Assembly: GCF_013284245.2 (NCBI RefSeq)
Contig: NZ_CP085876.1
Location: forward strand, 5,234,001 to 5,298,000
DNA: 64,000 bases
Source of the DNA: Brevibacillus sp. DP1.3A
Lineage (GTDB): Bacteria; Bacillota; Bacilli; Brevibacillales; Brevibacillaceae
Direction of reading: 5' to 3'
Part shown: piece after piece, positions 45,676 to 52,680 of the stretch
How positions within the stretch are numbered: position 1 is the stretch's first letter
Layout of the letters: each line of letters begins with the position of its first letter
The notes under the pieces: model-generated
What the model saw: the letters and a program-made list of their open reading frames with translations, nothing else
Database searches by the model: none
Told to the model about the DNA's origin: nothing
Position numbers and translations under genes: made by a program

Positions 45676-46983
45676 ATGCTTCAGCAGCGCTCCGGGTGGC
45701 TGACGATCCTCCCTAGTGGTAGATGGTTCGTACAGTTACCTCGGCTAGTCCTTAAACGCTCGCCAAAGCCACTGGTCGCCAGTCTCGGTCCCTTTTCTCA
45801 TACGAAACGGATATACGCTGGTTTACCCCGCGTGCAAGCAAGCCGTATTCGTACACGCATTAACTGGAAAATGGCGGACGACTCCCTGAAGCTTGGCCCA
45901 TTATTTGGCATATTGACCGTTGGTGAAGGGGCAACATTTTTAGGAAATCGCGAGAACTTCAAGGATATTACTCAATCGGGAAAACAATGGGGTGCACTCG
46001 TATATGTGTTCACTCCTCAAGGAATCAATTGGGAGAAGAAAAAGGTGCGCGGCTATTTGTACAACAATCGTCTTAACTCGTGGCAAGAGGTGATTCTACC
46101 TTTTCCCCATGTGGTTTACAACCGAATTCCGACGAGAAAAGCAGAACGGCGCCCTGAAGTCCGAAGAGCATTGAACCGCATTCATGAGATGCCAAATGTC
46201 ACATTGTTTAATCGCAGCTTTTTTGACAAGCAAAAGCTGTTTACGATGCTTGAGTCCCACCTGGAGGTGCAAGCTTTTCTACCAGATACGAAACAGCTGG
46301 ACACCTTGGCTCGCTTTCGAAGCTTTTGCACTGAACATCGCTTTGTCTACTTGAAACCTGTGCGCGGTAGAGCTGGTCAGGGGATTATGCGCATTGAGTT
46401 CAAAAACGATAAGTGGTTCCTGCAACGGTTAAAGGAGCAAAAGGCCATTACTCGCCGCTTTTCCAATTTGAATGACGTATGGAAGCATATTAGACTTCAT
46501 GTCAAACAGCAGAAGTACATCATGCAGCAAGGTATCCATCGTGCCCGTTACAACGGCAAACCTTTTGATGTGCGCGTCCTCGTACAGAAAGATGGCGAGG
46601 GCGAGTGGAGCGTAACCGGAGTTGGCATTAGAAGGTCTGGCTCGCAAAGCATCACCACTCATGTGCCACGCGGCGGCTCGATCCACTCGTTATCAACCGT
46701 TACGCAAGCCTTGTTTACTAATAATCACGAGCAAATGGAAAGACACATTCACGATACGGCACTCGCCATCGCACGATCATTAAATGCAGAATGGACGGAT
46801 TTGGCTGAGATGTCGATGGACCTTGGCTTGACAGAAGAAGGAAAGCTATGGCTTTTTGAAGCGAATGCAAAGCCGGAGAAATTCGATGAACCATCGATTC
46901 GACGATTATCGTTAGCCAATTTGATCCACTACGCACAACATGTCTCCCACTTGCAAAGCAAGCGAGGGAATGCCGCAGGATAA
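45676..46983 (+). CDS. YheC/YheD-type ATP-grasp spore coat protein, paralogue 4
   Basis: A 435-residue paralogue, fourth in the series, 41 bp after copy 3, with AGGAAGGAGG before the ATG. The N-terminal beta domain is shortened (about 1-75). The ATP-grasp keeps YLKPVRGRAGQGIMRIEF, GKPFDVRVLVQKDGEG and EMSMDLGLTEEGKLWLFEANAKPEKF. In the last motif the usual D-x-G-I-D becomes D-L-G-L-T, so a metal-site residue may be altered. The transcript ends at the terminator at 47226-47258. Confidence 0.86.
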   Translation: MLQQRSGWLTILPSGRWFVQLPRLVLKRSPKPLVASLGPFSHTKRIYAGLPRVQASRIRTRINWKMADDSLKLGPLFGILTVGEGATFLGNRENFKDITQSGKQWGALVYVFTPQGINWEKKKVRGYLYNNRLNSWQEVILPFPHVVYNRIPTRKAERRPEVRRALNRIHEMPNVTLFNRSFFDKQKLFTMLESHLEVQAFLPDTKQLDTLARFRSFCTEHRFVYLKPVRGRAGQGIMRIEFKNDKWFLQRLKEQKAITRRFSNLNDVWKHIRLHVKQQKYIMQQGIHRARYNGKPFDVRVLVQKDGEGEWSVTGVGIRRSGSQSITTHVPRGGSIHSLSTVTQALFTNNHEQMERHIHDTALAIARSLNAEWTDLAEMSMDLGLTEEGKLWLFEANAKPEKFDEPSIRRLSLANLIHYAQHVSHLQSKRGNAAG

Positions 46984-47082
46984 GGGAGTCGAACAGCACT
47001 GGCTGATTCACAGACGACCTTGGTGCGATTTGCCCGTCAGGAAGGGGAACGGCGCATCACCCAACGGACGACTGGCTGACGC

Positions 47083-47120
47083 GATTGACCCCCAGGCTGT
47101 TGGCTCATAATGGGTCAATC
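47083..47120. other. Inverted repeat in the gap after the yheCD cluster
   Basis: GATTGACCC pairs with GGGTCAATC across a 20-nt loop. There is no T tract. The gap 46984-47320 has no supported gene; a minus-strand ORF at 47008-47196 has no ribosome binding site. Confidence 0.35.
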
Positions 47121-47225
47121 CTTCCTGATTGTAGATAAACGCTACCGCAATAGGTGAATCGGCATGCTGGCTGTACGTGCGGGTAGCACTGAACAATGAG
47201 GCAAGTCACACGTTTTGATCTAAAG

Positions 47226-47258
47226 GAACATGCCGTTTAGACTCCGGCATGTTTTTTT
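47226..47258 (+). terminator. Rho-independent terminator of the yheC/D cluster
   Basis: AACATGCCG (47228-47236) pairs with CGGCATGTT (47245-47253), followed by a T7 run on the plus strand. Confidence 0.8.
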
Positions 47259-47320
47259 CGTTATCGGATGCATGACATGATCGACCTTGGAAAAAATACT
47301 CCATGGAGGTGGTCTTAACC

Positions 47321-48154
47321 ATGACCCATACAATTAACCATATGATGCAATCCCAACAACAACCGCAATTTTTTGGAGCAATGAGCCCTGCAGGCGCGAT
47401 GTTCCAACAAGGATACGCCGGAACAAACGTACAGGAAGTACAGCATTGGAACCACGGCGGGCATGCCCAATCCATCGGGACCCCTACACCGGGCATGTCC
47501 TACGGCGGGGCACAATCGATTTTTTCCCCTAACTTTGCGAATACCAATGTCCAGGAAGTAAGACAGCTCAATCAAGCTGGTTATCCTCAACAACAACAGC
47601 AGCAATATGGCTATGGGCAAAATCAAGCGCTTCACCCTATGCAAAACCAATTCTCCGGCTATGCACAAGGCCAGCAAGCTGGCTACATACAAGCACAGCC
47701 TTCTTATCAGCAATCGGTTGGACAAGGCTCCATTTTCTCTCCGGGCTTTGCCGGCACAAATGTTCAAGCGGTTCAAGCTCGCAATCAAGTTGGCTATAGC
47801 GGCTACGGAGGACAAGCTGGCTATACGAATCAAGCAGCGTATCCGCCGCCAGCGATGACTGGTAGTATTTTTGCGCCTGGCTTTGCCAATACCAATGTCC
47901 AGGAAGTTCGCCAGTTGAATAACACTGGCTATGGCATGCAAGCGCAACAAGGTCAGCAGCAGCAACCTCAGCTACAACCTCAGCTACAGCCACAGGCATA
48001 TGCCAATCAGGCGTACAGCAATCAGGCTGGCGCAGGAGCACAATCGATCTTCTCTCCCGGCTTTGCTGGCACAAACACACAAGAGGTTCACCAATTAAAC
48101 ACCCCAGGCCAGATGGCTCCTCACACAGGCTCCATTTTCCCTGGCACTTTCTAA
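47321..48154 (+). CDS. Giant gamma-type SASP-like repeat protein
   Basis: A 277-residue low-complexity protein rich in Gln, Gly, Ala, Tyr and Asn. Five copies of a unit [Q/G]-x-[F/Y]-A-[G/N]-T-N-x-Q-[E/A]-V-x-x-x-N-x-x-G are seen: YAGTNVQEVQHWN, FANTNVQEVRQLN, FAGTNVQAVQARN, FANTNVQEVRQLN and FAGTNTQEVHQLN. Four of them follow SIF[S/A]P. This matches the TNAQQVRKQNQ repeat of gamma-type small acid-soluble spore proteins (SspE), which are normally under 100 residues with two or three repeats. The acidic residues of the GPR protease site (EFASE) are missing. The ATG at 47321 follows GGAGGTGG. Being downstream of four coat genes supports a spore role. Confidence 0.7.
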   Translation: MTHTINHMMQSQQQPQFFGAMSPAGAMFQQGYAGTNVQEVQHWNHGGHAQSIGTPTPGMSYGGAQSIFSPNFANTNVQEVRQLNQAGYPQQQQQQYGYGQNQALHPMQNQFSGYAQGQQAGYIQAQPSYQQSVGQGSIFSPGFAGTNVQAVQARNQVGYSGYGGQAGYTNQAAYPPPAMTGSIFAPGFANTNVQEVRQLNNTGYGMQAQQGQQQQPQLQPQLQPQAYANQAYSNQAGAGAQSIFSPGFAGTNTQEVHQLNTPGQMAPHTGSIFPGTF

Positions 48155-48158
48155 ATGA

Positions 48159-48197
48159 GAAAAGCGTGACCATCCATCGCGACGGTCACGCTTTTTG
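48159..48197. terminator. Bidirectional terminator
   Basis: AAAAGCGTGACC (48160-48171) pairs perfectly with GGTCACGCTTTTT (48183-48195). It serves the SASP-like gene and the convergent minus-strand gene. Confidence 0.88.
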
Positions 48198-48204
48198 TTA
48201 TGAG

Positions 48205-48711
48205 TCAGCGGTCTCCATTTTCCCAAATCGCCTGATACACGGCGTGCAAATCTTGCAGACTCTCTTCATCCACTGTAAAAATGATGCTACCAAACACGTA
48301 GGCATCCTTCTGCACGCAGGACCATCCATCCCCGGTTGGTTGAAACTGCGCCTCCACACACACCTCCGTCTGATCCAGCAGTTGCCGTACCGCTACATGC
48401 TTTTCCAACGAAGGTCGATATCTTTCCATCACTTGCGCAAGGCGTTCATCCTGACGCGCCAGTCGATACAGGGCAAGCTCAATCTGGAGCCAGCAGGTCA
48501 CATAAAAATGAAACTCCAAAAATAACGTGTGTACGGCTTCACGGATTTTGTCGTGGTCACCAGCTTCCAAGGCTGCACGTGCTTCCTGCTTTTTCTCCTG
48601 AATCAGGTCAAAATGACTGACTGCTCCACGGTAAAACTTGCGCACCACGTTGTACAACATATCTGGCGTACGCTGCGGAAGATTTCGATGTCGGTTTTGC
48701 ACATCTCGCAT
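48205..48711 (-). CDS. Helical protein of unknown function
   Basis: A 168-residue, mostly helical, charged cytoplasmic protein with no TM segment or signal. The ATG at 48711 follows AAAGAGGAG and is preferred over 48759. Features: a basic N-terminus (RDVQNRHRNLPQRTPDML), a helical stretch RKFYRGAVSHFDLIQEKKQEARAALEAGDHDKIREAV, and a C-terminal beta-like segment with YVFGSIIFTVDEESLQDLHAVYQAIWEN. I recognise no family. It lies between the SASP-like gene and the polysaccharide operon, 68 bp from the latter's last stop, and may be read from that operon. Confidence 0.6.
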   Translation of the reverse strand: MRDVQNRHRNLPQRTPDMLYNVVRKFYRGAVSHFDLIQEKKQEARAALEAGDHDKIREAVHTLFLEFHFYVTCWLQIELALYRLARQDERLAQVMERYRPSLEKHVAVRQLLDQTEVCVEAQFQPTGDGWSCVQKDAYVFGSIIFTVDEESLQDLHAVYQAIWENGDR

Positions 48712-48779
48712 GGCTTGTTCTCCTCTTTCCGACGCTCGTTTTCTTCTATTGTACAACAATGGTGCACGATGCAGGCAGC

Positions 48780-50459
48780 CTACTCTTTCCCGTTTTTCCA
48801 GTAGTCATAAGCATGAATGGCGAGCCCCCAATAAGAGGAGTACCGATCCAGCGCTTTTGTCACCAGATCCAGCTGCCGATCCATTTCGCCCATGCCTTCC
48901 TCGTAAAAGGTGATCCCATTCCCTTCGTGGCTCTCTTTTGTCTCCACGGCGACGACCAGCTTTTTCTGGAGGCTCTCTGCGTACTTCATCTGATTTTCAA
49001 CCAAGCCGATGATGCTGGGAGCACGATCGCGAAATGCCATCAAGGTCGTATGATCAACCTGTTTGATCATCCAATGCGAAAACGGCAATTCGGGCTGACC
49101 TGGAGTCGGTGTCTTGTCCAGCCATGCAGCGAGATCGACGCTCGCTTCCAAGGAAGTCCCGTCCTTGGTCTCCTCGACAAATGCTTCGATGTTGTCCATC
49201 CACTGGCGCAAGACTTCCTCTTTATCCTCACGCCAGACAGGAAGGACATACGGCTCGATATCTAAGTGAATGCCGTGAAATTGCTCTTCTGTCGAAACAG
49301 ACTCATTGTAGTCTTTCACCCAATTCACGAGTTTCATGATCTTGCTCCGATTTTCAGCCATCGCCCAAATCGGATGACCGCCCATCGCATGAACCTCGAT
49401 ACCCGCTTCACGAGCCTCTCTCACGAAATCGCGATAATAGGAAGTCGGCTGCTCCAAATCAAGACGAACATAGAGGAGATTCACCCCGTTTTGTTCCGCA
49501 AAGGAGAGAATTTCCTCCTTTTCCGTGCCAATCAATTCTGCACGCCATATGTAGGTGCCTCTGTAGCGTTGCTTCGTTACCGGGGGCAGTGGCGTCGCCT
49601 CCTTCCAGTAGCGATAATCGTGAATCGCGACACCAGAGAAGGACGGATGCTGTGCCAAATGTGCAGGCAATTGCTCTAATTGCTGTTTCATAAGAGCCGG
49701 ACCTTCCTCTGCAAAAGAAGCATGGTCTTCATCAAGTGGCTTCATATTTACAGCAACCAAGACACGCGTCTCTAATTCATCCGCTTCCTTCATTTCCTGA
49801 TCAATCAAATTCAGGATGCCGTTTTGACCGGAAAGTGTGTCACGATACGCCATGATACATACCGTATCAAACTGGCTGATCATCCATTTGGACAAGGACA
49901 TCTCTTCTTGTCCCGGAACGGGGATATCGTCCAGCCAAAATGGAATGGCTGCACTGGCAACCAAATCCTCATCTTTTGACACCTCGGCTGTGAACGCCTG
50001 CACATTGGCTTGCCATTCACGGATAATCCGCTTCTGATCGTCCTCCCAAAACGGCAGGAGATACGGCTCGATGTCTAACTGAATCCCGCGAATTAGCTCA
50101 TTCTTTTCCGCTTCTCGGTTGTAGCTTTTTACCCAGTGGACGATATTCATCATCCGCTTTTCATTGCTCTTGAGTGCCCATGCCGGATGGCCAGCAACCG
50201 CATGAACCTCGATCCCCATCTCTGTTGCTTCGCGGATAAAATCGCGGTAGTAATCATAGGGCTTGTTCATTTCAATTCGCAAGTAGACGAGATTAATATC
50301 GTTACTTTTGCAGAAATCGAGAATCTCTTGTTTCTCTCTCCCGATCATTTCGGATTGCCAGATCCACGTTGCTTTACTCTTCTTCTCCGCGGGGGAAAAG
50401 CCGAACAGAAAGCCGACAGTCAGGCAGAGAACACTCAAATAGATGCGCGCAGCTTTCAT
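48780..50459 (-). CDS. Secreted protein with two tandem TIM-barrel-like modules
   Basis: A 559-residue protein with a signal peptide (residues 1-24). Two similar modules follow (about 29-290 and 298-555). Each opens with W/YIWxxExIGxEKxEIL, then YYRDFxREAxExGIEVHAxxGHPxWA, then GIxLDIEPYxLPxW and [I/L]MAxRD, ending with AIHxYxYWK. The LDIEPY stretch resembles a barrel strand end carrying an acidic catalytic residue, as in several glycoside hydrolase folds, but I cannot assign a family. The adjacent gene encodes a third module. Last gene of the putative polysaccharide operon, 3 bp after the previous stop. An extracellular role on the polymer is inference. Confidence 0.65.
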   Translation of the reverse strand: MKAARIYLSVLCLTVGFLFGFSPAEKKSKATWIWQSEMIGREKQEILDFCKSNDINLVYLRIEMNKPYDYYRDFIREATEMGIEVHAVAGHPAWALKSNEKRMMNIVHWVKSYNREAEKNELIRGIQLDIEPYLLPFWEDDQKRIIREWQANVQAFTAEVSKDEDLVASAAIPFWLDDIPVPGQEEMSLSKWMISQFDTVCIMAYRDTLSGQNGILNLIDQEMKEADELETRVLVAVNMKPLDEDHASFAEEGPALMKQQLEQLPAHLAQHPSFSGVAIHDYRYWKEATPLPPVTKQRYRGTYIWRAELIGTEKEEILSFAEQNGVNLLYVRLDLEQPTSYYRDFVREAREAGIEVHAMGGHPIWAMAENRSKIMKLVNWVKDYNESVSTEEQFHGIHLDIEPYVLPVWREDKEEVLRQWMDNIEAFVEETKDGTSLEASVDLAAWLDKTPTPGQPELPFSHWMIKQVDHTTLMAFRDRAPSIIGLVENQMKYAESLQKKLVVAVETKESHEGNGITFYEEGMGEMDRQLDLVTKALDRYSSYWGLAIHAYDYWKNGKE

Positions 50460-50462
50460 TCT

Positions 50463-51377
50463 TCAAAGTTGCTCCTCTCGTTGACTTGCGTGCTTCCAGC
50501 TCTCGTAATCATGGATCGCACTTCCCGCAAACGCCGGATTGTTTGACAGCTCCTCTTGTAAAATGGCCAACTGGTTGTTCATCTCTTCAGTGCCTTCTTC
50601 ATAAAAACTCACATGAGCGCCTTCCATCGTTTCCATGATGTTGACGCCTACGATAACCGACCCTTTTTTGTGTACATTGGCATCATCGACGATCTTCTCT
50701 ACTATTTCGATGATCCCATTTTGCCCAAGGGCTTGATTGCGGTAGGCCATTAACGTAATACTGTCGAGTCGTTGCACCATCCAGTTGCTCACTTTCTCAT
50801 CACTGCCAGGAACGTTTACGGAGTCGATCCAAAAAGGCAAGTCGGCACCGACAGCGAGATCCGTATCCTTCTTCGTCTCTGCTGCCAGATAGCTGACATT
50901 TTTCAGCCATTGCCGGACGATTTTTTCCTGGTCTTCCTTCCATGCAGGCAACAAATACGGCTCGATATCGACGTGAATTCCCGAGAATCGTTCATCTGAC
51001 TTGGCATTGCGATTGAACGCCTTCACCCAGGAGATGAGATCGTCGATGCTCTGGCGATTCGCGGTTAACGCCCAATTTGGGTCACCGCCAAGCGCCTCTA
51101 CCTTAATGCCTACTTGGTTGGCTTTTTCAATGAAGGTACGATACGTCTCTGGCGCAACTACAGCTGGTTCAACGTGAAGATAGATCAGGTTGATGTCGTT
51201 TTTCTCGGCAAACTCGATCATTTCATCGGTTTGGGTCTCCATTTGCTTGGCATCCCATATCCAAGTTGCTTTTGTCAGGGCGGAGCGGGTGTTTGCCAAC
51301 GACAGCATGATGATCGAAGCCACTGTCACAAGGAGCAGCGCTATCCAAAGCCAGCTATATCGACGAAATACCTGCAT
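50463..51377 (-). CDS. Membrane-anchored single TIM-barrel-like module
   Basis: A 304-residue paralogue of the modules in the next gene. One N-terminal TM helix (WLWIALLLVTVASIIMLSLA) is followed by one module with ATWIWDAKQ, YRTFIEKANQVGIKVEALGGDPNWAL, GIHVDIEPYLLPAW, ITLMAYRNQ and AIHDYESWK. The ATG overlaps the GlmU-like stop by 1 nt, which implies coupled translation. The shared LDIEPY/VDIEPY core suggests that all three modules have the same activity, but the enzyme class is unknown. Confidence 0.65.
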   Translation of the reverse strand: MQVFRRYSWLWIALLLVTVASIIMLSLANTRSALTKATWIWDAKQMETQTDEMIEFAEKNDINLIYLHVEPAVVAPETYRTFIEKANQVGIKVEALGGDPNWALTANRQSIDDLISWVKAFNRNAKSDERFSGIHVDIEPYLLPAWKEDQEKIVRQWLKNVSYLAAETKKDTDLAVGADLPFWIDSVNVPGSDEKVSNWMVQRLDSITLMAYRNQALGQNGIIEIVEKIVDDANVHKKGSVIVGVNIMETMEGAHVSFYEEGTEEMNNQLAILQEELSNNPAFAGSAIHDYESWKHASQREEQL

Positions 51378-52399
51378 CAGTGCTGGTCGATACCATACTG
51401 TTGTGTCGTCGCTCCCACTCCAGCAAAAGCCCGCTCACCAAACGTACTGCCGTCAACCGCTGAAAACGGTTGAATTCTCGTGTAATCCTCGATGCTCTTG
51501 TTTTTGATCAGCGCGTGCGGCCCGATTTGGCAGCCTTTACCAATCTGTGTTTCGCCAAAAAGGCAGGTGCCCGGATAGAGCACCGTATCACGCCCGATCA
51601 TTACGTCCGAATCGATGTACGTCGAGCTCGGATCTATCATTGTAACTCCGTTTCGCATATGGAAATCGTTGATTCGCTTGCGCATCAGCTGCTCCAAATC
51701 AGCGAGCTGCACACGATCATTGACGCCATTGCCTTCTTCGGGATCATCCGTTGCAAACGCCGCTACCAAATGACCTTGCTCTTGCAATAGCCCCAGAACG
51801 TCCGGCAAGTAAAACTCCCCTTGCGCGTTTTCGTTTGAGACCATCGGCAGCATTGAAAACAGCTTTTGATTGTCGAAGCAAAAGATTCCGGTACTGATCT
51901 CATTCACCTTTTTTTGTCCCAAGGTCGCGTCTTTTTCCTCGATAATTTTTCGGACATCGCCGTTCTCGTCGCGAATGATCCTGCCATAGCCTGTAGGCTC
52001 GTCCACAATGGCGGTCAAAACCGTGGCTGCTGCCTGTTTTAGTTGGTGATACTCGAGCAAGCTTCGCAGCGTCTGTTCTTGTACGAGCGGTGTATCACCA
52101 TTCATGACAATCGTTACGCCATCCTGCGCCCCGAGAATTTCGTGGCTCATCCAAACAGCATGAGCGGTCCCAAGCTGTTCCGGTTGATACGCATACTGAA
52201 CGCGGTTTTTCAGCTGCTCTTTGACCACTTCGGCTCCGTGACCGACAACGACGACTAAGTGGCGAAGTGACAATGCTTCCAATGTCTCTACAACATGTTC
52301 AATCATCGGCTTCCCGCAGATTGGATGCATGACCTTGTAGAGCGAAGATTTCATTCTGGTACCTTTTCCTGCTGCGAGTACTACTGCATGTATGTTCAT
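51377..52399 (-). CDS. GlmU-like UDP-GlcNAc pyrophosphorylase, C-terminally shortened
   Basis: A 340-residue protein. Residues 1-230 are the nucleotidyltransferase of GlmU (LAAGKGTRMKS, YQPEQLGTAHAV, MNGDTPLV, EEKDAT and NGVNDRVQLA). The left-handed beta-helix starts (about 255) but stops at 340, whereas GlmU has about 456 residues. The acetyl-CoA-binding and catalytic His part of the acetyltransferase is therefore missing. It can be expected to make UDP-GlcNAc from GlcNAc-1-P and UTP but not to acetylate GlcN-1-P. ATGA overlaps link it to genes on both sides. The genuine glmU is probably elsewhere. It supplies the sugar nucleotide for the operon by inference. Confidence 0.82.
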   Translation of the reverse strand: MNIHAVVLAAGKGTRMKSSLYKVMHPICGKPMIEHVVETLEALSLRHLVVVVGHGAEVVKEQLKNRVQYAYQPEQLGTAHAVWMSHEILGAQDGVTIVMNGDTPLVQEQTLRSLLEYHQLKQAAATVLTAIVDEPTGYGRIIRDENGDVRKIIEEKDATLGQKKVNEISTGIFCFDNQKLFSMLPMVSNENAQGEFYLPDVLGLLQEQGHLVAAFATDDPEEGNGVNDRVQLADLEQLMRKRINDFHMRNGVTMIDPSSTYIDSDVMIGRDTVLYPGTCLFGETQIGKGCQIGPHALIKNKSIEDYTRIQPFSAVDGSTFGERAFAGVGATTQQYGIDQH

Positions 52400-52602
52400 C
52401 CTATCGCCTCCGTCTTGGTCAGCTCCCCTTTTGCAAGCTGACCTTGTTGGATTTGCTGATCGAAGTATGGTTTCAATTCATAGGTCAGTGTGTCAATCAT
52501 CATGGTCAAATCAATGTCTTTCCTCTGCACGCCCAGCTGATAGGCCTGAAGCATAATCTCCAGTAATTTCTCCTGATTCAACGTCCGCTTCGAGGTGTTC
52601 AT
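52396..52602 (-). CDS. Small helical protein, unknown
   Basis: A 68-residue ORF with AAGGGGGAAGGATG before its ATG and a 4-bp ATGA overlap with the GlmU-like gene. It is predicted all-helical and charged (LNQEKLLEIMLQAYQLGVQRKDIDLTM, then KPYFDQQIQQGQLAK). It has no TM, signal or known motif. Tight coupling suggests that it is a real gene and possibly a partner or regulator of the GlmU-like enzyme. Confidence 0.6.
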   Translation of the reverse strand: MNTSKRTLNQEKLLEIMLQAYQLGVQRKDIDLTMMIDTLTYELKPYFDQQIQQGQLAKGELTKTEAIG

Positions 52603-52633
52603 TCATCCTTCCCCCTTCTTGCTATCAATGCCT

Positions 52634-52657
52634 GTTCAAAAAGTCGATTTTTTGAAC
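52634..52657 (+). repeat. Short palindromic repeat, copy 3
   Basis: GTTCAAAAA and TTTTTTGAAC flank GTCGA. It lies 24 bp past the glmS stop, inside the putative operon, with the TTCC right flank shared with copy 2. Confidence 0.6.
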
Positions 52658-52680
52658 TTCCTTACGACTGACGTTTGTGT

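Noticed and set aside
47008..47196. Minus-strand 62-codon ORF after the yheC/D cluster
   Set aside because: It has a TTG start without a ribosome binding site, no hydrophobic or family pattern, and lies across an inverted repeat.
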